In this document: piece by piece, positions 25,020-32,670 of the stretch
Layout: every line of letters starts with the position of its first letter
How positions within the stretch are numbered: the first letter of the stretch is position 1
DNA from: Actinomycetospora termitidis
GTDB taxonomy: Bacteria > Actinomycetota > Actinomycetes > Mycobacteriales > Pseudonocardiaceae
Assembly: GCF_030286555.1 (NCBI RefSeq)
Contig: NZ_JASVWF010000007.1
Coordinates: forward strand, 124,001 to 188,000
Direction: 5' to 3'
Length of the DNA stretch: 64,000 nt
Notes under the pieces: model-generated
Seen by the model: only the letters and a program-made list of their open reading frames with translations
The model's database searches: none
What the model was told of the DNA's origin: nothing
Translations under genes and position numbers: made by a program

Positions 25020-26023
25020 TCATCCTCCGCTCGGTGGTGCCATCCCGAACCGTCTGATCACGGCCTCGGTCGACGGGAGCTGCTTGGGCCCCGGGGTGGC
25101 CCGGCGCGCGGACAGGAAGCTGACCTTCGCGGCGGCCTTCGCGGCGCCCTTGTCGCCCGCGGCGGCGCGGACGTGGGCGACGAGCTCGCGGGTCATCCGC
25201 TCGGCCAACGTCACCTGCAGGGTGTGCTCTTCGCGGCGTTCGGCGAGGATCACTGACCGCAGTTGCCGCAGACGGGCGGGGGTGAGGGCGAGCACCTGCT
25301 CGTCGGACCAGCCGTAGCGGCCCTGCACCAGCGCGAACGTCCGCGCCCACGGCCGGCGCGCCCACTCCTCGTTCTCCCCGGTCAGGTCCCGCGCTTGCCG
25401 GTCCGCCAGAGGGCCTGCAGCCCTCGCACCATCTGCTGCAGGTGTTTTCCCAGGCGCGCGAACTCGTCCTTCTCCTGGACGATGAGGACACCGGCGATGT
25501 TGAGGAAGTCCTCGATCGCGGGGTTCTCGACGGCGGCGGTCAGCTCGTTGTGCTGGGCGGGGTCGCGGGCCTCGACGACGGCGCGGGTGAACGCGGTGAG
25601 TTCCGGGCCGGCTTCGGGCAGCGCGATCAGCGCGAGACCGATCATCTTCTCGTCGGTCATGTTCGCGAAGTCGAGGCGGGCGAGGTTCGATCCGAGCCCG
25701 GCGGAGACGACCTGGGCGAGCAGCATCAGCTCGCGCAGGTTGATGCGCCGCACCCGGGCGGGGATGCCCGCCACGGTGAGCGTGGCCGGGTCGGGGAGGA
25801 TCGTGGGCAGGTCGCCCTCGTCGCCGTCCTCGGTCTTCGGCTGCTCGGCGGTGGGTGCGGTGACCGGCTCCGGGGCGGCCGGGGGCTGCTCCGGAGCCGG
25901 TGCACCAGCGGGGTCCGGCGCTGCGGGGCTCGAGGTCGCGGCGTCGGGTGCCACGGCCTGCGCCCCGTCCGGGGAGGGGGCCGTGGGGTCCTGGGGGACG
26001 GTGGTGTCGGTGGGGGCGGTCAT
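25020..26023 (-). CDS. Tail assembly chaperone fusion (gpG-T type) made by -1 frameshift
   Basis: Reading gpG from 26023, ribosomes can slip back one base at GGGAAAA (plus coordinates 25445-25451, zero frame G GGA AAA) and continue in the -1 frame to the stop at 25020. The -1 frame has no stop from the slip onward and encodes a plausible junction (ADRQARDLTGENEEWARRPW) before the T domain (LVQGRYGWSDEQVLALTP). The fusion would be about 334 residues. This is the classic chaperone layout between the major tail and tape measure genes, first described for lambda G/GT. Confidence 0.85.
25382..26023 (-). CDS. Tail assembly chaperone, unshifted product (gpG-like)
   Basis: A 213-residue protein from ATG 26023. 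The first 75 residues are Pro/Ala/Glu-rich and probably disordered. The rest is helical (INLRELMLLAQVVSAGLG, AIEDFLNIAGVLIVQEKDE). It lies directly after the major tail gene and before the tape measure. As in other siphoviruses it should coat the tape measure during tail assembly and be absent from mature virions. Confidence 0.85.
   Translation of the reverse strand: MTAPTDTTVPQDPTAPSPDGAQAVAPDAATSSPAAPDPAGAPAPEQPPAAPEPVTAPTAEQPKTEDGDEGDLPTILPDPATLTVAGIPARVRRINLRELMLLAQVVSAGLGSNLARLDFANMTDEKMIGLALIALPEAGPELTAFTRAVVEARDPAQHNELTAAVENPAIEDFLNIAGVLIVQEKDEFARLGKHLQQMVRGLQALWRTGKRGT
25445..25451 (-). other. Ribosomal -1 slippery heptamer GGGAAAA
   Basis: Minus-strand reading is CTG GGA AAA CAC, so the heptamer G GGA AAA sits in the correct zero-frame register for a -1 slip (X XXY YYZ). 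It is 20 codons before the gpG stop, the expected place. It is a rare A-run in this GC-rich gene, which adds weight. Confidence 0.8.
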
Positions 26024-26054
26024 GCCGCTCTACTCCCTACGTCGAAGAGGTGGG

Positions 26055-26651
26055 TCAGGCGGCGGTCGAGATGATCGCCGCGCAGCGCTTCTTGCCGTCC
26101 GAGAACGCGGCCCCGGTCTCGTTGTAGAGCGTCTTCGTCCCCGAGCCGTTGTAGGAGACGGAGAAGCCCTCCTTGTACTCGGGGCCCTCGAAGCCGATCG
26201 GGCCCGGCTGGAACCGGTAGATGCCGATGACCAGGGAGCGGACGGTGCCGCGGGAGTCACGCGACGGCATCTTGAGCAGCAGCGGGAACGGCGGCAGGTT
26301 GTTGTCGTCCTCGTGCCACAGGTCCGCGCGGTAGATCGTGGCCGCGCCCGTCCCGGACGAGGTGGTGGCCCGCTTGGTGAGCCGCTCGTAGGTCTTGAAG
26401 CCGAAGTAACCGGCGACGACCTCGATCTCCACGTAGTTGATCCACTGCCAGCGCGACAGGACGTCGTCGTCGCCCTCGTTCGACCAGTCGTCGTCGTCGA
26501 CGTCGAGCGACGCCTCGCGCACGCCGTAGATGTCCCACCCGTCCTGCGTGGTGTTCGTCTTCGTCAGCGCGGCCTCGAAGGTCTCAGAGCCGTCGAGGAT
26601 CTGGGCGTGGGAGAGGGAGAACCCCTCGACGTTCATCAGCGGCGTGGTCAC
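26055..26651 (-). CDS. Major tail tube protein
   Basis: A 198-residue protein from GTG 26651 with a GGAGG site. Its canonical place directly upstream of the tail chaperones and its length identify it as the tail tube subunit. Strongly conserved segments (SLDVDDDDW, RWQWINYVEIEV, FGFKTYERL, EGPEYKEGFSVSYNGSG) are shared with the second copy at 8967-9629. This one lacks the Pro/Gly-rich C-terminal extension. It should polymerise around the tape measure. Confidence 0.85.
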   Translation of the reverse strand: MTTPLMNVEGFSLSHAQILDGSETFEAALTKTNTTQDGWDIYGVREASLDVDDDDWSNEGDDDVLSRWQWINYVEIEVVAGYFGFKTYERLTKRATTSSGTGAATIYRADLWHEDDNNLPPFPLLLKMPSRDSRGTVRSLVIGIYRFQPGPIGFEGPEYKEGFSVSYNGSGTKTLYNETGAAFSDGKKRCAAIISTAA

Positions 26652-26761
26652 CGTGGAGCCTCCGGGGCGTCAGTCGGGCGAGCCCGCGGGGCTCTACCGG
26701 TCGACGGGCAGGGTCGCCCCGTACCGCGCGCTGCCGCCCGGATCGCCCGCGTGCGGGCACC

Positions 26762-26776
26762 GTTCGTCACACGGCG
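26762..26776. repeat. GTTCGTCACACGGCG motif, copy B
   Basis: Second exact copy of the 15-mer. It lies in the 164-base gap between the major tail gene and the rightward membrane gene at 26816. Same orientation as copies A and C. Confidence 0.65.
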
Positions 26777-26790
26777 GCCGGTAACACCGG

Positions 26791-26812
26791 ACGGGCGGGC
26801 GACGACGCCCGT
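26791..26812. terminator. Hairpin before the rightward membrane gene
   Basis: ACGGGCG and CGCCCGT form a 7-bp stem with an 8-base loop. A smaller CCGGT/ACCGG hairpin is just to its left. It could end transcription or shield the start of the 26816 gene. No T tract. Confidence 0.35.
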
Positions 26813-26815
26813 GTC

Positions 26816-27163
26816 GTGCCCTTCCGGTTCCAGGTCGGCCTGCCCGGCCCGTTCGTCTGGTCCCCGCGCCGCAGCAGCGGCGATGGTGGGCTGCGCTACG
26901 TCACCGGACCCGGCCTGGAGCCGCACGAGCGTGTCGCGTTGGCCCGCGACATGTACGCCGGCGCCCGCCGGGTCTACTGGGTGCTCGGGATCGGCTGGAC
27001 GGTGTGGTCGTGGGTGTTCGTCGTCCTGTGGCTCACCCAGGGCCGCCCGACGTTCGTGGGCTGGTCGCTGGTGGTGTGGCTGATTCCGATCGCAGTGCTC
27101 GCGCTGTTCGTGAAGGGTCGGCACGCCGACATGCGCCGCGAGGAACGCGACGCCGGTCTCTAG
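26816..27163 (+). CDS. Rightward membrane protein inside the leftward virion operon (moron candidate)
   Basis: A 115-residue protein on the opposite strand to all neighbouring virion genes. After a soluble N-terminus (VTGPGLEPHERVALARDMY) come two membrane helices (about 60-77 and 85-104) and a basic, likely cytosolic tail (GRHADMRREERDAGL). Its stop overlaps the stop of the convergent gene at 27160. A lone, oppositely oriented membrane gene in a prophage tail operon is the usual signature of a lysogenic-conversion or superinfection-exclusion moron. Function is inferred from context only. The GTG start is uncertain because no ribosome site is visible. Confidence 0.7.
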   Translation: MPFRFQVGLPGPFVWSPRRSSGDGGLRYVTGPGLEPHERVALARDMYAGARRVYWVLGIGWTVWSWVFVVLWLTQGRPTFVGWSLVVWLIPIAVLALFVKGRHADMRREERDAGL

Positions 27164-27357
27164 AGGTCCCCGAGGTACTCGCCGAGCACGTTCCAGGTGT
27201 GCACCACGTCGCGGCCGCGGGCCTTCGTGCAGTCCCGGCACTTCACCTCGAGCACGTTCCCCGGCTGCACCACCTGCACGTCCGGGTCACGCTGCCGCAG
27301 ACGCATGAACAGCCGGCCCGGGTTCACCGGGCAGCGGACATCGACCGCGTCGCTCAC
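27160..27357 (-). CDS. Com-like zinc-finger protein
   Basis: A 65-residue protein from GTG 27357 (GTGA overlap). The pattern DVRCPVNPGRLFM and LEVKCRDCTKA resembles the small treble-clef proteins related to Mu Com, a translational activator of mom. The first knuckle here has one Cys rather than two, so metal binding may be altered. Role unknown. It lies next to glycan-modification genes, which is suggestive given Com's role in Mu. Confidence 0.55.
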   Translation of the reverse strand: MSDAVDVRCPVNPGRLFMRLRQRDPDVQVVQPGNVLEVKCRDCTKARGRDVVHTWNVLGEYLGDL

Positions 27358-27674
27358 CCTGGCTCCCCGGCCCGACGCACCGGTTTCGCAGCCAGCATGT
27401 CCCGCACCGTGGGCAGCTCCCCGGTTGTCGACGCCGTGACGCCCTCCAGGCGCATCCGGAGCTCGGCGACCTCGCGCTCCAGCTCGTCGTTGCGGCGCTG
27501 CAGGTTGCTTCGGGCCAGCGCCACCAGCGCCTGATGGTCGTCCGGTGCCCCGCGGACCGGGACCACGGTGCGGACCGCGCGGAACGCGCGCAGCCCCGTG
27601 CGGACCACCGCGGCCTCGTCGGTGTCCTGGTCGACGAACAGCTCCACGACGAGCACCGACCCGGCCGTGTTCAC
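27354..27674 (-). CDS. Hypothetical protein with C-terminal coiled coil
   Basis: A 106-residue protein from GTG 27674 (GTGA overlap with the glycosyltransferase stop). The N-terminal half alternates beta strands (SVLVVELFVDQDTDEAAVV). A helix rich in charged heptads follows (LQRRNDELEREVAELRMRL). It may be a scaffold or partner for the adjacent glycosyltransferase. Not recognised. Confidence 0.55.
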   Translation of the reverse strand: MNTAGSVLVVELFVDQDTDEAAVVRTGLRAFRAVRTVVPVRGAPDDHQALVALARSNLQRRNDELEREVAELRMRLEGVTASTTGELPTVRDMLAAKPVRRAGEPG

Positions 27675-28783
27675 GCCCGGCCCACCAGACGTAGCAGCTC
27701 CCCGACCTGGCGGTCCCAGCCGAGCGACGCGGCCACGAACCGGGCGCCGGACGCGCCCTTGCGTCGGCGGTCCTGCGGGTCGAGTGCGGCCTCGCCCATC
27801 AGCTCGGCGACGTGCGAGGCGTCCACCTCGACGTGCATGGCGTCGCCGTCGCCGGTCGCGACCTCCCGGTAGTCGGCGGCGTACGAGTGGTCGGGGTGCA
27901 TCCACGTCTCGTGCCCGCCCCACGGCGCGGCGATCACCGGCATCCCGGTCGCGAGGGCCTGCACCGCGGGCTTGTTGACGCCCTCCCCGCGGGACGTGGA
28001 CACCCAGCAGTCCACGGTCTGGTACCAGTCGAGCTCCTGGCGCTGCGACCACGGCCCGACGTGCACGACGACGTCGTCGCGGGCCGCGGCGCGGGCCCGG
28101 CACTCCCGCGGGTCCCCGGCCACGTGCAGCTCGAGCCGGGAGTCGAGGCCCGGGTACATGGCCCGGAACCCGTCCCACGCCTTGAACAGCGTCGCCGGGT
28201 CCTTCCGGCCGCCGAGCACACCCTCGCAGCCGAACACCACCGGTGCGCCCGGGTCACGGTCGCGGCGCAGCTCCGGCCAGTCCTCGATCCGCAGCCCCGG
28301 GGTGAGCACCTCGATCGGCACGTGCGGGTCGAGCGCGGCGAACGCGTCGACGTTCATCGGGCACGTCACCAGCAGCAGGTCCAGCCACCCCTTCGGCCCG
28401 GACACCGCCCGCCGGGGACGGCGGGACCACAGATGCCCGGCGGCCTGGTCCGGGTCCTCCGGGTCGTACCAGTCGCCGAGCCACCCGGTCTGCGCCGGCG
28501 TGGACTCGCACATCGTCCAGCCGATCAGCTTGTCGCCCCACCCGGAGAACTCCCACGGGGTGATGTCGGCGGGCGGGTTGTACAGCAGCACCGCGTCGTA
28601 TGGCGGGGCGAGGGTGCGGGTCATCAGCGCCGCGACCTCGGGGGGCACCGGCGGCAGGATCGACGACGGCCACAGGTCGACCTGCACCCCGGCCTCGATC
28701 AGCGCCCGCACCAGCCCGATCACGTCCTGCCCGTATCCGGACAGGCTGTTCGCAGGGCCGTGCACCAGCATCCGCAGGGTCAT
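27671..28783 (-). CDS. Glycosyltransferase (GT4-like, GT-B fold)
   Basis: A 370-residue enzyme from ATG 28783. The N-terminal half begins LRMLVHGPANSLSGYGQ, a typical GT-B nucleotide-fold opening. The C-terminal half has the donor-binding pattern VFGCEGVLGGRKDPATLFKAW, then CWVSTSRGEGVNKPAVQALA and GMPVIAAPWGG, matching the GT4 E-x7-E region. It would transfer a sugar from a nucleotide donor. Being embedded by 4-base overlaps in the virion operon, its likely target is a capsid or tail protein. That is inference; modification of host glycans is the alternative. Confidence 0.82.
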   Translation of the reverse strand: MTLRMLVHGPANSLSGYGQDVIGLVRALIEAGVQVDLWPSSILPPVPPEVAALMTRTLAPPYDAVLLYNPPADITPWEFSGWGDKLIGWTMCESTPAQTGWLGDWYDPEDPDQAAGHLWSRRPRRAVSGPKGWLDLLLVTCPMNVDAFAALDPHVPIEVLTPGLRIEDWPELRRDRDPGAPVVFGCEGVLGGRKDPATLFKAWDGFRAMYPGLDSRLELHVAGDPRECRARAAARDDVVVHVGPWSQRQELDWYQTVDCWVSTSRGEGVNKPAVQALATGMPVIAAPWGGHETWMHPDHSYAADYREVATGDGDAMHVEVDASHVAELMGEAALDPQDRRRKGASGARFVAASLGWDRQVGELLRLVGRA

Positions 28784-29430
28784 CGGGCCTCCGAGACGAG
28801 CCAGTAGTGGTTGCGGTGCCCGTAGTCGCCAGGCGCGTAGCCGGGGTGCTGGATCACCGCGAGACGCGGATAGAGCGGGGCGAGCATCGACTCGATGGCG
28901 TGACCGCGACGCCGGTCGTGGACCTCGATGTAGAACGCGGGCCGGTGCTCGGAGAACATCCGCAGCCCGCCGGCCACGACACGCTCCTCGTGCCCTTCCA
29001 CGTCGACCTTGACGAAGTCGGGGGCGTAGCGGCGACCGAGCACGTCGAGGGTGGTGGCGGGGACGGTGCGCCACCCGGTGACCTGCCCCCAGCCGAGCCC
29101 GCCGTCCGAGCTCCACGCTCCGTCGCCCACGAAGTCGGGCGACGTCAGCTGGCCCTTCGCGATGTGGCTGGTCTGCTCGGCGAGCCGCACCTCCCCGGGC
29201 CGGTCGGACACGGCGGCGTCCACGACGGTGACGTTGGGCAGCGCGAGCCGATAGATCAGCGCCACCGACTCGACGCACGGCTCGAATGCCATGACCCGCT
29301 CGAACCGCTCGGCGAGCTCGGCGGTGAGCCGGCCCTGGTTGGCGCCGACGTCGAACGCCAGCCGTCCAGACGTGGCGGCGAGCCACTCCTCGACTGCGGG
29401 CGGGTCGATCTCGGACTCGACGATGCTCAC
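28780..29430 (-). CDS. FkbM-family methyltransferase
   Basis: A 216-residue SAM-dependent O-methyltransferase. Motif I is LAFDVGANQGRLTAEL, the acidic post-I residue is in VMAFEPC, and the FkbM signature DFVKVDVEGHEERVV is followed by AFYIEVHDRRRG. FkbM enzymes commonly methylate sugars. Paired by a 4-base overlap with the glycosyltransferase, it probably caps the transferred glycan. It starts at GTG 29430. Confidence 0.88.
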   Translation of the reverse strand: MSIVESEIDPPAVEEWLAATSGRLAFDVGANQGRLTAELAERFERVMAFEPCVESVALIYRLALPNVTVVDAAVSDRPGEVRLAEQTSHIAKGQLTSPDFVGDGAWSSDGGLGWGQVTGWRTVPATTLDVLGRRYAPDFVKVDVEGHEERVVAGGLRMFSEHRPAFYIEVHDRRRGHAIESMLAPLYPRLAVIQHPGYAPGDYGHRNHYWLVSEAR

Positions 29431-29623
29431 CGGCGTCCCCTCGCGGTGCGGCCGCGGCGCTTCTTCGCGGGGAGGCGGCGGTACCTCACGACCTTGCCGC
29501 CCGGCGTCTTACGGGCGTGGCGACGAGCCCAGGGCTGCTTCGTGGCGAAGGCCCAGCTGGTCGCCACTGAGCCTTGCTGTAGAAGCGGGACGAGCCGCCT
29601 CCACTGCGCTTCTTCTTCGGCAT
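29427..29623 (-). pseudogene. Small basic virion-type gene split by a frameshift
   Basis: ATG 29623 has an excellent AAGGAGGT ribosome site and reads MPKKKRSGGGSSRFYSKAQW, then runs out of register to a stop at 29486. The -1 frame continues the expected protein (WAFATKQPWARRHARK, KVVRYRRLPAKKRRGR) to the stop at 29427. Joining needs one base more or two fewer near the run after AQW. The second half could start alone at GTG 29567 (46 residues). The slip site is not a recognised heptamer, so a mutation, assembly error or unusual recoding is possible. Confidence 0.6.
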
Positions 29624-29641
29624 CAGTGGGTGACCTCCTTC

Positions 29642-30151
29642 CTAGTCGCGCCCGTAGCTGAGCTGCAGGGCGTAGGTGGTGGTGACCATCGCGGCCTCCC
29701 CGAAGTTCCTCCCCGACCCGTCCGGGTTGTCCGCGTCGTGCCAGTTCGGCTCCGTCCAGCGCTGGCAGGTGACGACCAGCAGCCCCGGGTCGGAACCGAC
29801 CGCGCCCCAGCGGACGCCGCGGATGCCGCCGGGCGGGTGGAGCTCGCGGTCCACCGCCCGGTACAGCGCCCACGCGTTGTCGATCGCGTCCCCGGCTGCC
29901 TTCTCGAGGCGGCCGTGGCCGTCGTCCTCGCGGGAGCAGTCGGCCCAGCACTCGACGCGCAGCAGCTGAAAGGCGGGCGTGTTCACTGGGTTGGGCTGCG
30001 CCCAGCCGCCGTCGGGGGCGACGACGACCGCACGGGTGCCCTTCTGGTCGACGTGCTGGTCGAGCTTGTACTTGAACACGCGGCCCTGCACGTAGCCAGT
30101 CACGGCGGGGCGCGAGAGCAGCTCGCGGCGCGCGGCGGGGGCGAGCTCCAT
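29642..30151 (-). CDS. Tail terminator-like / neck protein
   Basis: A 169-residue protein from ATG 30151 (TGATG). Beta-rich with GYVQGRVFKYKLDQHVDQKG, a Cys-containing VECWADCSRED segment and FGEAAMVTTTYALQLSYG at the end. Position between neck genes and the tail module, and size, fit a tail terminator or tail completion protein. No decisive motif seen. Confidence 0.6.
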   Translation of the reverse strand: MELAPAARRELLSRPAVTGYVQGRVFKYKLDQHVDQKGTRAVVVAPDGGWAQPNPVNTPAFQLLRVECWADCSREDDGHGRLEKAAGDAIDNAWALYRAVDRELHPPGGIRGVRWGAVGSDPGLLVVTCQRWTEPNWHDADNPDGSGRNFGEAAMVTTTYALQLSYGRD

Positions 30152-30567
30152 CAGGCCCACCCCCGGACCTGGCGCTCGAGCCCGGAGCCGATCGCTTCGA
30201 TGAACGCAGGGTAGGCCTCGGCGAAGGCGAGGGCGGGCGCATCGTGGTCGGTGCCAGCGTGCCGGCGGAACCGCTGGATGTTCGGCAGGCCGAACTCCTG
30301 CTGTGCGTAGTGGTACCCGGTGTCCGGGTTGCGGGCCGGCCACAGGATGCGGCCCTCGATCTGCCAAGCCCCGCGGGCCTGGGTAGTCGAGTAGGAAGTG
30401 GCCCGGAGCTGCCCGGTGTCGACGTGGGTGTGCCCGCGAGCGGCCTCGAGCATGAGGTGCGTGGCCTGTGCCCAGTCGTCGTGCATGTCCCGGGCGCGGC
30501 CGAGGTTCGGTAGCTCGCGGATCCAGGTGTCGATGGCGCCGCCGACGTCGATGCGGCTACGTGGCAT
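30151..30567 (-). CDS. HK97 gp10-like neck/tail completion protein
   Basis: A 138-residue protein from ATG 30567. It contains HTHVDTGQLRATSYSTT, matching the H-x-DTG-x-L-R signature common in HK97 gp10-type tail completion proteins. The helical C-terminus (AEAYPAFIEAIGSGLERQV) also fits. It would join head and tail. Confidence 0.72.
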   Translation of the reverse strand: MPRSRIDVGGAIDTWIRELPNLGRARDMHDDWAQATHLMLEAARGHTHVDTGQLRATSYSTTQARGAWQIEGRILWPARNPDTGYHYAQQEFGLPNIQRFRRHAGTDHDAPALAFAEAYPAFIEAIGSGLERQVRGWA

Positions 30568-31042
30568 CGTCGACCACCCGCTGCATCCGCAGCTGCGTGC
30601 CGCCCGCACCCGGCTCGACCGCGGTGATCTCCCACCGGTGGCCGTCGTCGTCCCAGGCGACGGCGGTCTCGGTGAGGTCGAGGCTCACGGCGCCGGGGAG
30701 CAGCGCCGTGACCGTCTCGAAGCTCTGGCCGGCCTGATCCGAGGTCTCGGTGCGCCCCCGGTTGAGGGCGAGGCCGCGGTTGTCGGCGGACACCTGCGCC
30801 TTGCCGGACCACACGTCGGCCCAGCCGTAGAGGGCAGTGCCGTCGGCGTCCCGCCCGCGCTCGCCGCGCTGGCGGACCAGCAGCTGCCAGCCGCCCATCG
30901 CGGGCGTGTACTCCTCGTCCCCGCCGTCCTCGCTCAAGCACGCGGGGGTGCCGCACGGTCCTACCCGGTCGTCGTCGAGCAGGACCCGCGCGGCGTGGCC
31001 GATGTTGCGGCCCCAGGGGTCGTCGCTCAAGGCGATCCTCAT
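30557..31042 (-). CDS. Head closure/adaptor-like protein
   Basis: A 161-residue protein from ATG 31042 with a GGAGGGAGGGG ribosome site. Beta-rich throughout (WQLLVRQRGERG, GWADVWSGKAQVSA, HRWEITAVEPG). The place immediately after the major capsid gene suggests a head-completion or stopper protein. No family assigned. Confidence 0.55.
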   Translation of the reverse strand: MRIALSDDPWGRNIGHAARVLLDDDRVGPCGTPACLSEDGGDEEYTPAMGGWQLLVRQRGERGRDADGTALYGWADVWSGKAQVSADNRGLALNRGRTETSDQAGQSFETVTALLPGAVSLDLTETAVAWDDDGHRWEITAVEPGAGGTQLRMQRVVDDAT

Positions 31043-31071
31043 GACCCCTCCCTCCTGGAGGTGGGCTGCGA

Positions 31072-32199
31072 TCAGACGGGGGCGAGCGCCGCAGCCGCGG
31101 GGTCGCGGACCGTGACCTGCACCGTCTTGTCGATGTTCGGCATGGTCGGGAACATGACCGCGGCGGCCTTCGTCCACTCCGACGGCGGCTCGTCCTTCGA
31201 GTAGACCTGCCCGACGATGCCGGGGGCCTGCGTCGAGTAGCGGGAGTCGAGCAGTCGGGACTCCGCGGTCGGACCCCACAGCTTGTTGCCGACGGTCTGC
31301 GCGGGCAGCAGCGTGATCTTCTCCGGCTTCGTGCACGCCAGCGTCGCCAGGGTGCCGTCCGGGTTCTCCTTCTTCACCGTCACCCGGTACGGGTCCGGGG
31401 TCGGCAGGGAGAACTGCTGCAGCGCCTGGTTGACCTCGGCCGGCGACAGCGGCCGGTTGGGGGCGTTCTGGTCGAACATCCAGCCCTTGATCTGCGCGGA
31501 CTGGCAGAGGTGGATGATCGTCGACGGGTCGCACAGGAAGCGGACGGGCCGCTCGCCGGTGCGGTCGAACATCCAGTCCGACAGGTTCTGCAGGTCCGTG
31601 AGCGGCGTCGAGTCGGCGTAGTCGGTCCACACCGGTCCGAGGAACCCGTTGTTCGCGAGGTCGGCGTTGGCGCCGTTCTTGCGGGTCACCAGGTTGAACC
31701 GCTGCTCGGCGGGGTGGCCGTAGTCGAAGCGGATCTTCACGCCGCCTTCGTCGAACACCACGGCGGGCTCAGTGAGCGCCTGCATCGTCAGCCACTCGGC
31801 GGTGGCCTGAATGCCGCGGACGTGCCGCTCGAGGTCCGAGTAGACGCCGCGGATCGCGGCCTGCTCGTCCTGGGTGCCAGCTCGCGGGTTGCGGTACCGG
31901 CGGATGATCTCCTTCTCGGAGATGCGGGACTTCCGCTTGATCGGCGGCAGCTCACCGGTCAGCCGCTCCCCGGCGCCCGGACGCCCACCGAGCGGCGCCT
32001 CGGCGTCCCACGAGATGATGTCGGCCATCACCGGGAAGTCGTTGACGCCCTTGAGGTACTCGAAGACGATGTCGTCGATCTGCTGCGAGGGCGCGAACTC
32101 CTCGGAGCGGTAGGTCGGGTCGACCTTGAGGTTGCGGATGAAGCCCAGCAGCACGCCCGGCTGGAACTCCTCCAGCAGGTGTAGTGGGGTACCGGCCAT
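31072..32199 (-). CDS. Major capsid protein (lambda gpE type)
   Basis: A 375-residue protein from ATG 32199. Pattern typical of Phage_cap_E: LLEEFQPGVLLGFIRN, basic SEKEIIRRYRNPRAGTQDEQ helix, and a C-terminal VYSKDEPPSEWTKAAAV...P segment. It follows scaffold and decoration genes in the lambda order. It should form the HK97-fold icosahedral shell. Homology is by motif and context, not by search. Confidence 0.9.
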   Translation of the reverse strand: MAGTPLHLLEEFQPGVLLGFIRNLKVDPTYRSEEFAPSQQIDDIVFEYLKGVNDFPVMADIISWDAEAPLGGRPGAGERLTGELPPIKRKSRISEKEIIRRYRNPRAGTQDEQAAIRGVYSDLERHVRGIQATAEWLTMQALTEPAVVFDEGGVKIRFDYGHPAEQRFNLVTRKNGANADLANNGFLGPVWTDYADSTPLTDLQNLSDWMFDRTGERPVRFLCDPSTIIHLCQSAQIKGWMFDQNAPNRPLSPAEVNQALQQFSLPTPDPYRVTVKKENPDGTLATLACTKPEKITLLPAQTVGNKLWGPTAESRLLDSRYSTQAPGIVGQVYSKDEPPSEWTKAAAVMFPTMPNIDKTVQVTVRDPAAAALAPV

Positions 32200-32245
32200 G
32201 ATCGGTTTCTCCTGACGGTTCGGGTCGGCTGCCGGGGGAACGGGC

Positions 32246-32653
32246 CTACTGGAAGATGAAGCGCGGGGTGAGCGCCGTCTTGGCGGTCGCGTCGAGGCCG
32301 GTGAGCCGGGCCTCCTTCACGGAGCCCTGGATCATCAGGCCGGCGACGGTGTCGCCGCCGTCGACGCGGATGTCCCCGGCGAACAGCACGCCGACCGCGG
32401 CCTGGCGGCCGTCGGAGGCGCCGGAGGCGTAGGGCCCGTACTTCCCGGTGGCGGTGATCTTGCCCATGACGGTGCCGCCCTTGACGACCTTTTTGCCGTC
32501 CGAGTTCGCGGACACGGTGGCCGGGTCGATCGTGATGCCGCCCTGCTTGACCGTGTAGCGCTCGGAAGCGAGGAAGTCGACCTGGTAGCCCAGGTCGATC
32601 GGGTCGTGCCGGTAGCCGGGCGTGTAGCCGCCGCCGGAGTTGTACTGCGCCAT
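32246..32653 (-). CDS. Head decoration protein (lambda gpD-like)
   Basis: A 135-residue protein from ATG 32653. A beta-rich region (AVGVLFAGDIRVDGGD and AGLMIQGSVKEARL) corresponds to gpD-type decoration proteins, which trimerise on the capsid shell after expansion. It sits between scaffold and major capsid as in many gpE-type phages. Confidence 0.8.
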   Translation of the reverse strand: MAQYNSGGGYTPGYRHDPIDLGYQVDFLASERYTVKQGGITIDPATVSANSDGKKVVKGGTVMGKITATGKYGPYASGASDGRQAAVGVLFAGDIRVDGGDTVAGLMIQGSVKEARLTGLDATAKTALTPRFIFQ

Positions 32654-32670
32654 GTCCGCTTCTCCTGATC

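Noticed and set aside
25382-25400. Frameshift site near the gpG stop codon (GCGGGACC)
   Set aside because: Codon-anticodon re-pairing after slippage there is poor. GGGAAAA 20 codons earlier fits the slippery consensus and register.
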